Shown: positions 21,914-31,304, numbered from the stretch's first letter. The stretch is 38,011 bases of DNA from Cognataquiflexum rubidum (GCF_022538115.1 NZ_JAKZAL010000032.1:1-38011), one strand, 5' to 3'. Notes: generated by a model not told the origin, from the sequence alone. Numbers and translations: made by a program.

Positions 21914-23032
21914 ATGAAAACATCCTATTTCAGCTTCTTACTTTTTTTGGTTTTGTGGGGCACTTCTTTTATGGGTTTCTCTCAGGTCTTGGAAAATTAT
22001 AATCCGGAAATACGGGAAATGTATCCTGAAACCATTCGTAAATCGAATTTCAAAATTGAGGTAAAATTGGATTTGAAGACCTTTCCGAACAGCTCCTACA
22101 GATTTGAGTTTCCCGGTCAATCCACCTTATTTTTAGAGGATAAGCTGTGGTTCCAAACCACGGGAGATACCACGTTTGTAATGCCTTTGGCGGAATTTCA
22201 GGGATTTGTTTCCAAGTACGATTCTACAGGATCATTGATGACTATAATCAAGAAAGGGATCAATGGAAGTAATGTCTCAGTTGAAAAAGGTTTCTTTGAA
22301 AATTACATTGCCCCAATTGTAGCAACAGGTCCTGAAAAACTGATGCCTGAAAAGCGGGAGGTGGATAGTTTCAATGACTTCTTCTTTTTTGCCATTGTCA
22401 GCATCCTGTTTTTGATTGCTGTGTACAAGCTGATTTTTCCATTGGTGCTAAAATTGATCCTGATGCCGACCTCCGTTTTTTCTGCGGAGGATTTTTCGGA
22501 GTCTAATTCTGTTCAAAAGTTCTTTTCCCTTGATGTTATCTTTTACTTGTTGCTGATGAATATGATGGCTTTTTTGCTGCTGATGCTTTTTGTAAAGACA
22601 TTGGGCAATGAAAGTCTACAGTTCATTGTCAGCGGAGATGTGAACCAACATTTCCTGAGTTGGCTTTTGGGTTCAACGCTGCTAATTATTTTTGCCGTGT
22701 TGAAATTTGCTCTGTTGAGATTTTTGGGGTTTGTGTTCGATTTGAAAAAAATTGTCATCCCCCACTTTTTTTATATGCTCAGGATTATTTCCATTACAAT
22801 ATTTGTTATGGCCTTCATTGTAAGCATTATTGTATTGAACGGGTTCGTAGAATTGGAAATAACAATTAAATATTTGCTTTATAGCTTTTTCTGGATTTAT
22901 ATGGTCGGGGTCCTTATGCTTTTTCTGATCATGTCAAATAGGGTGTCCTTTAAAAATTACCATTTATTTGTTTACATTTGCAGCGCAGAAATAGTCCCCC
23001 TTTTATTCCTTTCGAAGGTAATCATCGGGTGA
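21914..23032 (+). CDS. DUF4271 membrane protein
   Basis: 372 residues. A signal peptide ends near Gly-Phe-Ser-Gln24. A periplasmic beta-rich part spans about residues 25-150, and six transmembrane helices follow between about 155 and 372. The combination matches DUF4271, a Bacteroidota family that often neighbours uroporphyrinogen-III synthase. No catalytic motif is visible and no function is known. It is the middle gene of a run in which the BamA-like gene lies 3 bases upstream and hemD 35 bases downstream, so joint transcription is likely. A role in the envelope or tetrapyrrole metabolism is only suggested by position. Confidence 0.85.
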   Translation: MKTSYFSFLLFLVLWGTSFMGFSQVLENYNPEIREMYPETIRKSNFKIEVKLDLKTFPNSSYRFEFPGQSTLFLEDKLWFQTTGDTTFVMPLAEFQGFVSKYDSTGSLMTIIKKGINGSNVSVEKGFFENYIAPIVATGPEKLMPEKREVDSFNDFFFFAIVSILFLIAVYKLIFPLVLKLILMPTSVFSAEDFSESNSVQKFFSLDVIFYLLLMNMMAFLLLMLFVKTLGNESLQFIVSGDVNQHFLSWLLGSTLLIIFAVLKFALLRFLGFVFDLKKIVIPHFFYMLRIISITIFVMAFIVSIIVLNGFVELEITIKYLLYSFFWIYMVGVLMLFLIMSNRVSFKNYHLFVYICSAEIVPLLFLSKVIIG

Positions 23033-23067
23033 ATTCAAGTGAAAAAGTTCAAATGCTGAAGTGAAAT

Positions 23068-23844
23068 ATGACGACTAAATCTACCAAAGACAGATTAAAC
23101 CAGGTAAAAAGTATCTTAGTTTCTCAGCCAAAGCCAACAGATGAGAAATCACCATATTTTCAACTAGCTGAAAAGTACAATTTAAAAATAGATTTCAGGC
23201 CTTTCATTCAGGTGGAGCCGGTGTCCGTCAAGGATTTTAGAAGGCAAAAGATTGACATCCTCAAGCATACTGCCATCATCTTTACAAGCCGCAATGCCAT
23301 TGACCATTTTTTTACGATCTGTAAGGAATTAAAGGTAGAGATGCCTGCAGATATGAAATACTTTTGCATCTCAGACCAGACAGCACATTATCTTCAAAAA
23401 TACATTGTGATCAGAAAGAGAAAACTTTACGTTGGACAAAAAACGGCAGCTGATCTTTTTGACTACTTCAAAAAACATAAATCCGAGAAATACCTTTTCC
23501 CATGCTCCGATATCCGTAAGGATGAAATCCCGGAGTACATGGCAAAAAACAATATTTCTTATACTGAGGCCATCATTTACCACACTGTAGCCGCAGACCT
23601 TTCGGACTTGAGGGATATCAAATATGACATCTTGGCTTTTTTCTCACCTTCGGGAATCAAATCTTTGAAACAAAATTTCCCCGATTTCAAGCAAAACAAT
23701 ACACGAATTGCCGCTTTTGGACCGACCACAGCCAAGGAAGTAAGGGAGCAGGATCTTATTTTGGACATAGAAGCACCGATGCCAAATGCACCAAGTATGA
23801 CTGGAGCCCTGGAGCTTTACATTAAAAAGGCAAATAATTTGTGA
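23068..23844 (+). CDS. hemD: Uroporphyrinogen-III synthase
   Basis: 258 residues from ATG 23068. HemD sequences vary widely. The recognisable parts are the two-lobe layout, the segment AIIFTSRNAIDHFF, the central IYHTVAADL joining the lobes, FFSPSGIKSL and IAAFGPTTAKEV near the C-terminus. The enzyme closes hydroxymethylbilane into uroporphyrinogen III with inversion of ring D, the branch point to haem and other tetrapyrroles. It is cytosolic. The first 30 residues are basic and less conserved. It follows the DUF4271 gene by 35 bases, as in many Bacteroidota. The nearby HemW and haem-binding DUF3365 genes share the haem theme but are not in the same transcript. Confidence 0.88.
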   Translation: MTTKSTKDRLNQVKSILVSQPKPTDEKSPYFQLAEKYNLKIDFRPFIQVEPVSVKDFRRQKIDILKHTAIIFTSRNAIDHFFTICKELKVEMPADMKYFCISDQTAHYLQKYIVIRKRKLYVGQKTAADLFDYFKKHKSEKYLFPCSDIRKDEIPEYMAKNNISYTEAIIYHTVAADLSDLRDIKYDILAFFSPSGIKSLKQNFPDFKQNNTRIAAFGPTTAKEVREQDLILDIEAPMPNAPSMTGALELYIKKANNL

Positions 23845-23917
23845 TGTTTCCAATCTTTTTTGGTGAAATTGAGTTTAATTGTGTAAAATAGAGTTTACAT
23901 CATTAGTTTATTGGTAC

Positions 23918-24889
23918 ATGGTTAAACATGATTTTGCGATATTGAAATGCCTCCTGCTGATATGGATAGGAAGTTTTTTTTCTTCAAATGCCCATGGCCA
24001 ACAAGACGCACAGTTTACCCAATACATGTATAATGGCGGATACTTCAATCCTGCCTTTGCCGGTAAAGAATCAGGTTATAGGTTTTCGGCCCTTCACCGG
24101 TCACAATGGCTAAGTTATACCGGGACCAATGGACCCGCACCGATTACCCAATTGGTGACTGCTTCAGGCTCTATTGATAAACTCAAATTGGGAGTTGGCT
24201 TAAATATCGTCAATGACAACATCGGCCCCACCACCAACCAAGAAATTAACTTATCGGTGGGATACCACAAAAAACTAAGACGCGGTGTTTTGAGTTTAGG
24301 ATTGATGGGAGGTGTTTTTTCTACAACGATACGGTTTGATGAGCTGGAATTTGTAAATCCGGATCCCAATTTACCGGATACAGGTAGTGAAACACAGATG
24401 AATTTCAATATTGGTGCCGGCGCCATCTATGATCGTACCAAGTACTACGTAGGAATAAGCAGCAGACACATGAATGAACCAGGTTTTGATTTTGGAGAAG
24501 GTTCCCTCGAAAACCAACTCAGAAACCACACCTATATATTGGCAGGGTATAGAATAAAAACTTTTGCCCAATGGAATTTCGAACCAAGTGTTTTATTGAA
24601 AACAGTATCATTTGATAATTTTTCTTATGACATCAGCGTTATAGCCACATACAATCAAAAAGTAAGCGGAGGATTGGCTTTCAGAGGCGAAGAATCCGTG
24701 TCATTATTGATGGGTTATAGTATTCTCAAAGACAAATCTCTAAGAATAGGATATGCATTCGATTTGGTTGTTGGAGGCATAGAAGCCAAAGCTCCGACAA
24801 GCCATGAATTTATGTTATCCTACGTACTTCCCGACGTGAACAAACAGTTCCAAAGAACAATCCAACGTACTCCTAGATTTAGGTTCTAA
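23918..24889 (+). CDS. PorP/SprF-family T9SS membrane protein
   Basis: 323 residues from ATG 23918. The frame also extends to a TTG at 23879, but only 23918 gives a sensible signal peptide ending at about Ala-His-Gly-Gln. The mature protein opens with the family hallmark QDAQFTQYMYNGGYFNPAFAG. The rest alternates amphipathic strands, typical of a 14-strand outer-membrane barrel, ending in a Phe. PorP/SprF proteins are partners of T9SS; several of them bind the type B C-terminal domains of specific cargo and hold it at the surface. Its position just before gldK points to a core rather than cargo-linked paralogue, but this is inference. It is 120 bases from gldK, with a promoter between. Confidence 0.9.
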   Translation: MVKHDFAILKCLLLIWIGSFFSSNAHGQQDAQFTQYMYNGGYFNPAFAGKESGYRFSALHRSQWLSYTGTNGPAPITQLVTASGSIDKLKLGVGLNIVNDNIGPTTNQEINLSVGYHKKLRRGVLSLGLMGGVFSTTIRFDELEFVNPDPNLPDTGSETQMNFNIGAGAIYDRTKYYVGISSRHMNEPGFDFGEGSLENQLRNHTYILAGYRIKTFAQWNFEPSVLLKTVSFDNFSYDISVIATYNQKVSGGLAFRGEESVSLLMGYSILKDKSLRIGYAFDLVVGGIEAKAPTSHEFMLSYVLPDVNKQFQRTIQRTPRFRF

Positions 24890-24919
24890 AAAATAAATAT
24901 TGGAAATTCAGCAATTAAA

Positions 24920-24952
24920 TTTGTGTATTTCTAAGAATTTACTTTAATTTTC
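24920..24952 (+). promoter_or_regulatory. Candidate promoter of the gldKLMN operon
   Basis: TTTG at 24920-24923 and TAATTTTC at 24945-24952 (one mismatch from TAnnTTTG) are 21 bases apart, the expected spacing. The transcript would begin near 24959, about 50 bases before the gldK ATG at 25010. The preceding sprF-like gene may also read through. Confidence 0.4.
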
Positions 24953-25009
24953 GCTCTTGTTGCTTATCCAAAAAGTGGCATGAATTTGATAAATGGTTTA
25001 ATGTAATTT

Positions 25010-26104
25010 ATGTCTAAAAAAATGAAGACACGCGTTTTGAGCATAATTTTAGCGGTTTTGGTAGTGGTAGTGCTACCGGGTTGCGGACTTTTGGGCAAGA
25101 AAGGATCTGCCAGTGAAAAAGACAATAGAAGGGGTGAAGTTACGGGTGTTCCCAAGAGGGTAATCTGGCAACAAATCCTTCCTCAAGAAATGGTACCGAT
25201 CAAAGCCGGGACTTTTTGGATGGGGCAAGCGGATGAGGATATCGCCTTCTCCCAGTCCTCTTTGAACAAGCAGATTACTATCTCCGAATTTTATATGGAT
25301 AAGTATGAAGTATCCAACAACAAGTACAGACAGTTCATCGAAGCTGTAAGGTTAGGTGAGTACACTTACAGTACTCCGACAACTTTAAAAGATGCTCCGA
25401 CTTTTGATATCAACACTGTTCTTCCCGATACAACTGTTTGGAATACCAGTTTTACCTATCATTATGGAGATCCTTTGATGGAGTTTTATTTTGACCACCC
25501 TGCTTTTGACAATTATCCTGTAGTAGGTGTCAGCTGGGAACAAGCAAATATGTACTGTCAATGGAGAACCTATCACCTAAATGCAAATGACAAGGCGGAT
25601 TTTGACTACCCTCCTTTCAGGTTACCTTCTGAAGCAGAATGGGAATATGCAGCCAAAGGTGGAAAAGAAGTAGCGAAATACCCTTGGGGTGGTCCTTACT
25701 TGAAAAACAAAAGAGGCTGTCTGATGGCAAACTTCAAACCAGGTAGAGGAAATTACATTGATGATGGATTTGCCTACACCGCTCCGGTGGACGTTTTTGC
25801 TCCAAACGGATTTGGATTGTACAATATGTCAGGCAACGTAGCAGAATGGGTATTGGATTCATACAATGCAGTCAGTGGATCAGTGACTTGGGATTTGGAT
25901 CCTAGATACGATGATCCTAACGAAAAAAGGAAAGTAGTACGTGGCGGTTCTTGGAAAGATATCGCTCATTACCTCGAAACAAGTACAAGAACTTATGAAT
26001 TCCAGGATGTGAAAACAGCACATATCGGATTCAGAACTGCGATGACCTATTTGGGTAGATCAGGTTCAATGGATATCAGTAACAACAGAAGAAGAAAAAA
26101 GTAA
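25010..26104 (+). CDS. gldK: T9SS/gliding lipoprotein GldK
   Basis: 364 residues. The signal ends in Val-Leu-Pro-Gly-Cys25, a good lipobox. The body is a formylglycine-generating-enzyme-like (FGE-sulfatase) fold: VPIKAGTFWMG, FYMDKYEVSNNKYRQFI, VGVSWEQANMYCQW, RLPSEAEWEYAAKGG, YNMSGNVAEW, VVRGGSW and HIGFRTAM in order. GldK (PorK) forms the periplasmic ring of the type IX secretion system together with GldN, attached to the outer membrane by its lipid. I see no reason to assign an enzymatic role. It is the first gene of a four-gene operon of standard order, with 48 bases to gldL. The length is shorter than many GldK proteins (about 450 residues), mainly at the C-terminus. Confidence 0.95.
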   Translation: MSKKMKTRVLSIILAVLVVVVLPGCGLLGKKGSASEKDNRRGEVTGVPKRVIWQQILPQEMVPIKAGTFWMGQADEDIAFSQSSLNKQITISEFYMDKYEVSNNKYRQFIEAVRLGEYTYSTPTTLKDAPTFDINTVLPDTTVWNTSFTYHYGDPLMEFYFDHPAFDNYPVVGVSWEQANMYCQWRTYHLNANDKADFDYPPFRLPSEAEWEYAAKGGKEVAKYPWGGPYLKNKRGCLMANFKPGRGNYIDDGFAYTAPVDVFAPNGFGLYNMSGNVAEWVLDSYNAVSGSVTWDLDPRYDDPNEKRKVVRGGSWKDIAHYLETSTRTYEFQDVKTAHIGFRTAMTYLGRSGSMDISNNRRRKK

Positions 26105-26152
26105 ATCGAATAACATCTTAATCACTCACTCACCTCTAAATTTTTAAAAAAA

Positions 26153-26953
26153 ATGGCAACAAAAAACAAATCATTCATGAACGTATTTTACGGGGATATC
26201 ATGCCAAAAATATATGGTATCGGTGCTGCCGTAGTTATCCTAGGAGCTATGTTCAAAATCCTCGATTGGCCTTTCGCAAGCTTAATGATCGGTGTCGGTC
26301 TTTCTACGGAAGCCGCAATATTTTTCTTATCCGCATTTGAGCCTAAGCATGAAGATGTAGATTGGTCCAAAGTTTATCCTGAATTAGCAGGTGAAGAGCC
26401 AGCTGAGCGTAAATCCACCAAAAAAGAGCCAAAAGACAATCTTAGCCAAAAGTTTGACGAAATGTTGGCAAATGCCAAAATCGGCCCCGAATTGTTTGAC
26501 AGCTTAGGTAAAGGAATCCAAAACCTTGCTACCTCTGCAGAAAAAATGGGAACCATCGCTGATGCTGCTGTAGCGACCAATGAATACGCAAGCAACGTAA
26601 AAACAGCCTCCAAGACTTTGGTTGACATCAACCAGTCTTATGGAAAAACTGCCATGGCACTCACCGAACTTTCTTCTGCTTCAGCAGATGCAAAAGAATA
26701 CCATAGTCAGGTGGTCACTGTTACCAAAAACCTTTCTGCATTGAACAATGTGTATGAAATGGAATTATTGGATGCCCAGTCACACCTCAAAACCCTGAAC
26801 AAGTTCTATTCTAATATCTCTACAGCGATGGAAGGTCTGAACGAAGCAGGAAAAGAAACAGAACAGTTCAAAACAGAGTTGGCAAAACTCAATTCCAATG
26901 TTAGCTCACTGAATAAAGTATATGGTGGAATGCTTTCTGCCATGAAAGGTTAA
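26153..26953 (+). CDS. gldL: T9SS motor protein GldL
   Basis: 266 residues from ATG 26153. Two transmembrane helices lie near the N-terminus (about residues 18-65), with the IYGIGAAVVILGAMFKILDW segment and a buried Glu in STEAAIFF, the family hallmark. The rest is a long helical, Ala- and Lys-rich cytoplasmic region with coiled-coil character. GldL forms the stator-like ring that surrounds a GldM dimer and uses the proton gradient to drive secretion and gliding. The gap to gldM is 40 bases, consistent with one transcript. Confidence 0.95.
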   Translation: MATKNKSFMNVFYGDIMPKIYGIGAAVVILGAMFKILDWPFASLMIGVGLSTEAAIFFLSAFEPKHEDVDWSKVYPELAGEEPAERKSTKKEPKDNLSQKFDEMLANAKIGPELFDSLGKGIQNLATSAEKMGTIADAAVATNEYASNVKTASKTLVDINQSYGKTAMALTELSSASADAKEYHSQVVTVTKNLSALNNVYEMELLDAQSHLKTLNKFYSNISTAMEGLNEAGKETEQFKTELAKLNSNVSSLNKVYGGMLSAMKG

Positions 26954-26993
26954 GCCTTGTTCATATTTATATTTAATCTTTTAGAAAAATAAT

Positions 26994-28595
26994 ATGGCAG
27001 GCGGAAAAGAAACACCAAGGCAGCGGATGATAGGTATGATGTACCTTGTATTGACAGCATTGCTGGCATTGCAGGTAAGCAACCAGATTCTCCAAAAGTT
27101 TGTGCTGTTGAACGATGGATTGGAAAGGACTTCCAAAAATTTCATCAATAAAAATGAATTCACTGTTACTTCTATTGCATCCACAGTAGAGAATCAGGGA
27201 AATAACGCAAAGGACGTACCCAAGGTAGATGCAGCCAAAGAAGTTAGAAAAGCTACTTCTGAGGTTTATGCATATTTGGAAGAATTGAAACAGGAATTGT
27301 TAACTGTTTCCAATGCAAAGGATGAACAAGGGCAGTTTAGCAATTCTGCTTTGAAAAACACTGATATCCCGGGCAATATCTTCAATAACAACAAGAAGGG
27401 ATTTGTAATGCAGGAAAGGTTAAATGCCTATCCAAAGCAAATCAGCGAAATTCTGAAAAAAGCCGGGATTGAAATGACGTTTGGTGACATAGCAAAAGAC
27501 GCCAAGGACATTGAAATATTTCAGAATGACAAAGAAGTCAGAAATAAAAATTTCGTGTTCTTGAATTTTGTCAAGTCACCTGTAGGTGCGGTTATGGCTT
27601 TGATTTCGCAGTATCAAAATGAAGTATTGAATATAGAAAGCGAATCACTGGGAGCAATTACTGCTTCCATCGGATCTTTTTATTACAAAGCAGATATTGT
27701 GGAAGCGAGAATTGCAGCACAATCCAATGTGGTAGCAGCAGGGACCAAGTTCCAGGCAGATATGTTTATCGCTTCTTCCTCTTCTTCAGATGCTCCTCAG
27801 ATGACTATTGATGGAAGACCTGTCACAGTAGAAAACGGATTCGGTAAAATTGAATTTACCGCTACTCCAGCTTCTCAGTATGACGATAGAGGACTTTCAA
27901 AGAGAATCCTAAAAGGAGAAATCGTGACGAATGTAGGTGGAGAAGACAAAATACTTCCTGTAGAATATGAGTATTTCGTTGCCCAACCGGTCATCAAAGT
28001 CACTTCAGAAGTAGTAAATCAGCTTTATGCGGATTGCGCCAACGAATTGTTGATTGATGTTCCTGCTTTGGGAAACAGCTATGCGCCAAGCTTCACAGTA
28101 TCTAATGGTTCTTCTATCCAAGGAAGCAAGCCGGGTCAATTGACTGTAATTCCAGGAAATTCCGGTAAGGTCTTGATCGGAGTAAGCAGTGGAGGCAATA
28201 AAATTGGGGATGTATCGTATGATATCAAGCCGGTTCCTGCACCAACTGTCAGGTTGTTTGATGGCAGAGGCCCTATTGATTTGAGTCAGGCTTATCCTGC
28301 ACCGGGACCGTCTTCATTGATAGTTGAGGCGATTCCTGAGGCAAACTTTGGAAGAACCATGGCTAAAGATGCCAAATTCGAAGTAACAGGAGGAGAAGTA
28401 ATCCTTCTTAGAAATGAGGTTCCAAGAGAGAAAGTTGCCATCAACGGTAAAAACGTAGCAATTAGAAACCTCTTAGCTTCTGCAAAAAGTGGAGATGCTT
28501 TGGTTATACGTGTCACACAAGTAACCAGAACCAATTTCAGAGGCAATAAAATAACGAATAATCAGCCTGAGATTATCAGGATGGCGATTAAATAA
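26994..28595 (+). CDS. gldM: T9SS motor protein GldM
   Basis: 533 residues from ATG 26994. The N-terminus carries the family motif GGKETPRQRMIGMMYLVLTALLALQVS, in which the single transmembrane helix lies at about residues 12-35. The periplasmic part begins with a helical domain (up to about residue 220) and continues with three beta-rich domains. GldM is a dimer that passes through the GldL ring and reaches the GldK/GldN ring, transmitting energy to the outer membrane. Length and domain order match the family. A 39-base gap leads to gldN. Confidence 0.95.
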   Translation: MAGGKETPRQRMIGMMYLVLTALLALQVSNQILQKFVLLNDGLERTSKNFINKNEFTVTSIASTVENQGNNAKDVPKVDAAKEVRKATSEVYAYLEELKQELLTVSNAKDEQGQFSNSALKNTDIPGNIFNNNKKGFVMQERLNAYPKQISEILKKAGIEMTFGDIAKDAKDIEIFQNDKEVRNKNFVFLNFVKSPVGAVMALISQYQNEVLNIESESLGAITASIGSFYYKADIVEARIAAQSNVVAAGTKFQADMFIASSSSSDAPQMTIDGRPVTVENGFGKIEFTATPASQYDDRGLSKRILKGEIVTNVGGEDKILPVEYEYFVAQPVIKVTSEVVNQLYADCANELLIDVPALGNSYAPSFTVSNGSSIQGSKPGQLTVIPGNSGKVLIGVSSGGNKIGDVSYDIKPVPAPTVRLFDGRGPIDLSQAYPAPGPSSLIVEAIPEANFGRTMAKDAKFEVTGGEVILLRNEVPREKVAINGKNVAIRNLLASAKSGDALVIRVTQVTRTNFRGNKITNNQPEIIRMAIK

Positions 28596-28634
28596 ATGAT
28601 CGATGATGCCTAATTGGCATGATCATAAACAAAA

Positions 28635-29453
28635 ATGAATATGAAGCTTTATTCAAAAATCTTTGGCCTTTTTTCCCTTGGTCTTTCCCTTGTCAGCATA
28701 GGTAGCTATGCCCAAGTGGCGACAAGCGTGAATCCGTCCGGAACTGGCGATAGACAGTTCAAAATGGACACTGTTTTTTCGGCTCATCCAATTCGTGAAG
28801 ACGATAAGATGTATCAAATCTCCGTGTGGAGGAGAATTGATCTTAGGGAAAAATACAATCAGCCTCTTTATGGGTCTGGTGACACCAAGAATGATGGGGT
28901 TATCAATCAGATATACAAGGCCATTGTAGAGGATAATGCGCTGGAGGTATTTGCTGATGATAAATTCACCCAGCCTCTTTCGATATCTGACTTCCAATCT
29001 AATTTTTGGTTGGCAGCCAACGGTGATAGTATTTTTGTAAAGCAGCTTTATTACCTTGATTTCATGGAAGATTTTGTGTTTGACAAACACCATTCACAAA
29101 TCAAGTTTGATGTGAAATATATAGAGTTGGTCATGCCATCCCAAACCAATGCCAATGCAGGTCAAAAGACTATCGGCTATGTGAGGTTCAAGGATTTTTA
29201 TTTCCACTTCAAAGACCATCCGGAAGCAAAATGGCTGATTTTCCAAAATACCGCCAAGAACTTAACTTACGATCAGGTTTTCGATCAGAGGTTGTTCAGG
29301 TCAGTTGTCAGAAGATACACCAATCCAGACAATGCTTATGTGGCAGATTTGGTCAATTCAAGTCATCCCAATCCTGAATTGCAGGCGTTTTTGAATTCCT
29401 TGGAGTTTGAATACAAGCTGCTTGATTTTGAGAACGGACTTTGGGAGTGGTAA
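28635..29453 (+). CDS. gldN: T9SS/gliding protein GldN
   Basis: 272 residues; ATG 28635 is used, and a second ATG follows two codons later. A signal peptide ends at about Gly-Ser-Tyr-Ala-Gln. The family segments DKMYQISVWRRIDLREKYNQPLY, DAVFDKHHSQIKFDVKYIEL-like stretch and IFQNTAKNLTYDQVFDQRLF are present with the normal length. GldN (PorN) is a periplasmic partner of GldK in the ring under the outer membrane. It is the last gene of the operon, followed by a strong terminator within 30 bases of the stop. Confidence 0.93.
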   Translation: MNMKLYSKIFGLFSLGLSLVSIGSYAQVATSVNPSGTGDRQFKMDTVFSAHPIREDDKMYQISVWRRIDLREKYNQPLYGSGDTKNDGVINQIYKAIVEDNALEVFADDKFTQPLSISDFQSNFWLAANGDSIFVKQLYYLDFMEDFVFDKHHSQIKFDVKYIELVMPSQTNANAGQKTIGYVRFKDFYFHFKDHPEAKWLIFQNTAKNLTYDQVFDQRLFRSVVRRYTNPDNAYVADLVNSSHPNPELQAFLNSLEFEYKLLDFENGLWEW

Positions 29454-29483
29454 AAAAACCGTAATTCATCAATGCTTAAATAA

Positions 29484-29518
29484 AAAGGCTATCAGATCTC
29501 TGGTAGCCTTTGTTTTTT
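29484..29518 (+). terminator. Rho-independent terminator of the gldKLMN operon
   Basis: A 12-base stem with one G-U pair (29484-29495 with 29500-29511) and a 4-base loop is followed by GTTTTTT. It begins 30 bases after the gldN stop. Confidence 0.75.
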
Positions 29519-29576
29519 GGAGAATTGTTGATTGTGGCCCTAGTACCTTTCGGTTATTTTCTTAAAAAATACATCC

Positions 29577-29614
29577 AAAAAAAAGGCAATCAGATTTTCC
29601 TGACTGCCTTTTTT
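29577..29614. terminator. Bidirectional terminator between gldN and ndk
   Basis: GGCAATCAG (29585-29593) and CTGACTGCC (29600-29608) pair with one A-C mismatch around a 6-base loop. A run of eight A precedes and six T follow, so both strands have a stem plus a T-run. It can stop ndk transcripts from the right and back up the gldN terminator from the left. Confidence 0.65.
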
Positions 29615-29653
29615 AATTTGAGGGTTTTTTTGTACTTCCTAAAATCCTTGAAA

Positions 29654-30076
29654 TTACAATACCCTCTCGAACTGGCTGAAATAAAAATTCCCTTCAATCT
29701 GGGCATTTTCATCTGAGTCAGAACCGTGTACAGCATTGGCCTCAATGGAAGTTGCAAACATTTTTCTGATGGTTCCTTCTGCGGCATTGGCAGGATTGGT
29801 AGCACCAATCAAAGTTCTGAAATCTTCTACCGCATTGTCTTTTTCCAATATTGCGGCAATGATAGGTCCTGAAGACATATACTTGCAAAGATCCGCGTAA
29901 AACGGTCTTTCTTTGTGCACTTCGTAAAATTTTCCAGCCAATTCTGGTGTCAGTTGTGTCGCTTTTAGCGCTACGATTTTGAATCCTGCACCTTCAATCA
30001 TTTTTAATATTGCTCCGGAATTGCCGGCACCAAATGCGTCCGGCTTGATCATCGTGAAAGTTCTTTTACCTGCCAT
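29654..30076 (-). CDS. ndk: Nucleoside diphosphate kinase
   Basis: 140 residues from ATG 30076. The frame is open 43 codons further, but the promoter at 30109-30116 lies inside that stretch and the conserved start [12 protein letters not shown] begins right after this ATG. The active-site motif NAVHGSDS carries His117, the residue phosphorylated in the ping-pong transfer of a phosphate from ATP to other nucleoside diphosphates. Length and residue number match E. coli Ndk. It is divergent from nrnA and stops ahead of a two-way terminator. Confidence 0.95.
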   Translation of the reverse strand: MAGKRTFTMIKPDAFGAGNSGAILKMIEGAGFKIVALKATQLTPELAGKFYEVHKERPFYADLCKYMSSGPIIAAILEKDNAVEDFRTLIGATNPANAAEGTIRKMFATSIEANAVHGSDSDENAQIEGNFYFSQFERVL

Positions 30077-30108
30077 TGTAATTATTTTTGTAGGTTTAAA
30101 TGTGGGTG

Positions 30109-30116
30109 CAAAAATA
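30109..30116 (-). promoter_or_regulatory. -7 promoter element of ndk
   Basis: On the minus strand the sequence is TATTTTTG, an exact TAnnTTTG match, 33 bases before the ndk ATG. Its position rules out the longer reading frame as the true protein. Confidence 0.45.
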
Positions 30117-30191
30117 CAGTAATTCATCGAATCTCCGAATATTGAATGTAAAATCTGTGTTATCCGATTCAGATTTAGACATTTAGTGGCA

Positions 30192-30223
30192 TTGGGATTT
30201 TTCAAAAATTATCCTGACCTTTG
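30192..30223 (+). promoter_or_regulatory. Candidate promoter of the nrnA-FKBP operon
   Basis: TTG at 30192-30194 and GACCTTTG at 30216-30223 (one mismatch from TAnnTTTG) are 21 bases apart. The ATG of nrnA at 30264 is about 40 bases beyond, whereas the longer frame start at 30186 would precede the promoter. Confidence 0.3.
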
Positions 30224-30263
30224 CGGACTGTGTTCCTCAAGGGGAGTGTACAAAGGCAATCAA

Positions 30264-31304
30264 ATGCAAGAATTAGAGTCATTTAAACATATCATTTCCT
30301 CACCCCAGAAAGTTGTCATCACCACCCACCATAAGCCTGATGCTGATGCATTGGGATCTTGTCTGGCGATGTCAAACTTCCTAATGAAACTGGGTCATGA
30401 GGTGCAGGTGATCACTCCTTCCGACTATCCTTCCTTTCTCCATTGGATGAAGGGGAATGAGGACGTGATTAACTTTGAGGATGTCTCAAAAAGGCAGGAA
30501 GCCATCGGGATCATCCAAAGGGCTACCATGATTTTTTGTTTGGATTTCTCCTGTCCCAAAAGGATGCAGGATATGGAAAAATGGGTGGAGAGGTCAGATG
30601 CTTATAAAGTAAACATTGACCACCATCAGGACCCAAAGGACTTTGCTAACTTCAAGTATTGGAGCACTGCTGCTGCGGCTACCTGCGAATTGATTTTCGA
30701 ATTGATAGAGGCTATCGGCCATAAAGATTTGATAGACAAGGATATTGCCGAATGTCTTTATGCCGGGATCATGACTGATACCGGGGGATTTAGGCACCCG
30801 AATACCACCAAGAATGTTCACCTCATCACTGCCGAACTGATAGGAATAGGCGCTGACAATTCCAAGATATCAAGGCTGATCTACGATACCAACAGTGTCA
30901 ACAGGCTGAAATTTATAGGTTTTGCCATTACAAGGAGGCTGACCATCATGCAGGATCTGCAGACTGCTTACTTTGCGATCAGCAAAAAAGACCTTCGAAA
31001 ATATTCTTCCCAAACCGGTGACACTGAAGGATTGGTCAATTATGCTTTGTCATTGGATGGCATCAAGATTGCAGCGCTGTTTACTGAACGCGAAGATGGT
31101 GTCAAAATATCATTCAGGTCCACAGAAGATATAGCCGTCAACAAATTTGCAGCGTCTTACTTTGATGGCGGAGGTCACAAAAATGCCTCAGGAGGAAAGT
31201 CTCAGATGACACTCCAAGAGACCACAGAAAAATTTGAAATACTTATAAAAGAAAACTATAATTCCCTATTTATTCAATCTGAACTACTTCATGAAAAAAA
31301 TTAA
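30264..31304 (+). CDS. nrnA: DHH-family oligoribonuclease / pAp phosphatase (NrnA-like)
   Basis: 346 residues from ATG 30264, directly before the conserved VVITTHHKPDADALGSCLA segment. The DHH motifs are present: HHKPDADALGS (metal-binding), LDFSCP, and NIDHHQDP. The DHHA1 nucleotide-binding domain ends with YFDGGGHKNASGG. NrnA-type enzymes degrade very short RNA to mononucleotides and remove the 3' phosphate from pAp, a by-product of sulfate activation. It heads an operon with three FKBP-type lipoprotein genes, and its stop overlaps the next start by 14 bases. The same order (ndk, DHH gene, gldI, FKBP) is familiar from gliding Flavobacteriia, as I recall. Confidence 0.92.
   Translation: MQELESFKHIISSPQKVVITTHHKPDADALGSCLAMSNFLMKLGHEVQVITPSDYPSFLHWMKGNEDVINFEDVSKRQEAIGIIQRATMIFCLDFSCPKRMQDMEKWVERSDAYKVNIDHHQDPKDFANFKYWSTAAAATCELIFELIEAIGHKDLIDKDIAECLYAGIMTDTGGFRHPNTTKNVHLITAELIGIGADNSKISRLIYDTNSVNRLKFIGFAITRRLTIMQDLQTAYFAISKKDLRKYSSQTGDTEGLVNYALSLDGIKIAALFTEREDGVKISFRSTEDIAVNKFAASYFDGGGHKNASGGKSQMTLQETTEKFEILIKENYNSLFIQSELLHEKN

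Noticed and set aside
25010-26104. Formylglycine-generating enzyme or sulfatase modifier
   Set aside because: The fold is FGE-like, but the lipoprotein signal and the gldLMN context identify GldK, a structural T9SS component.
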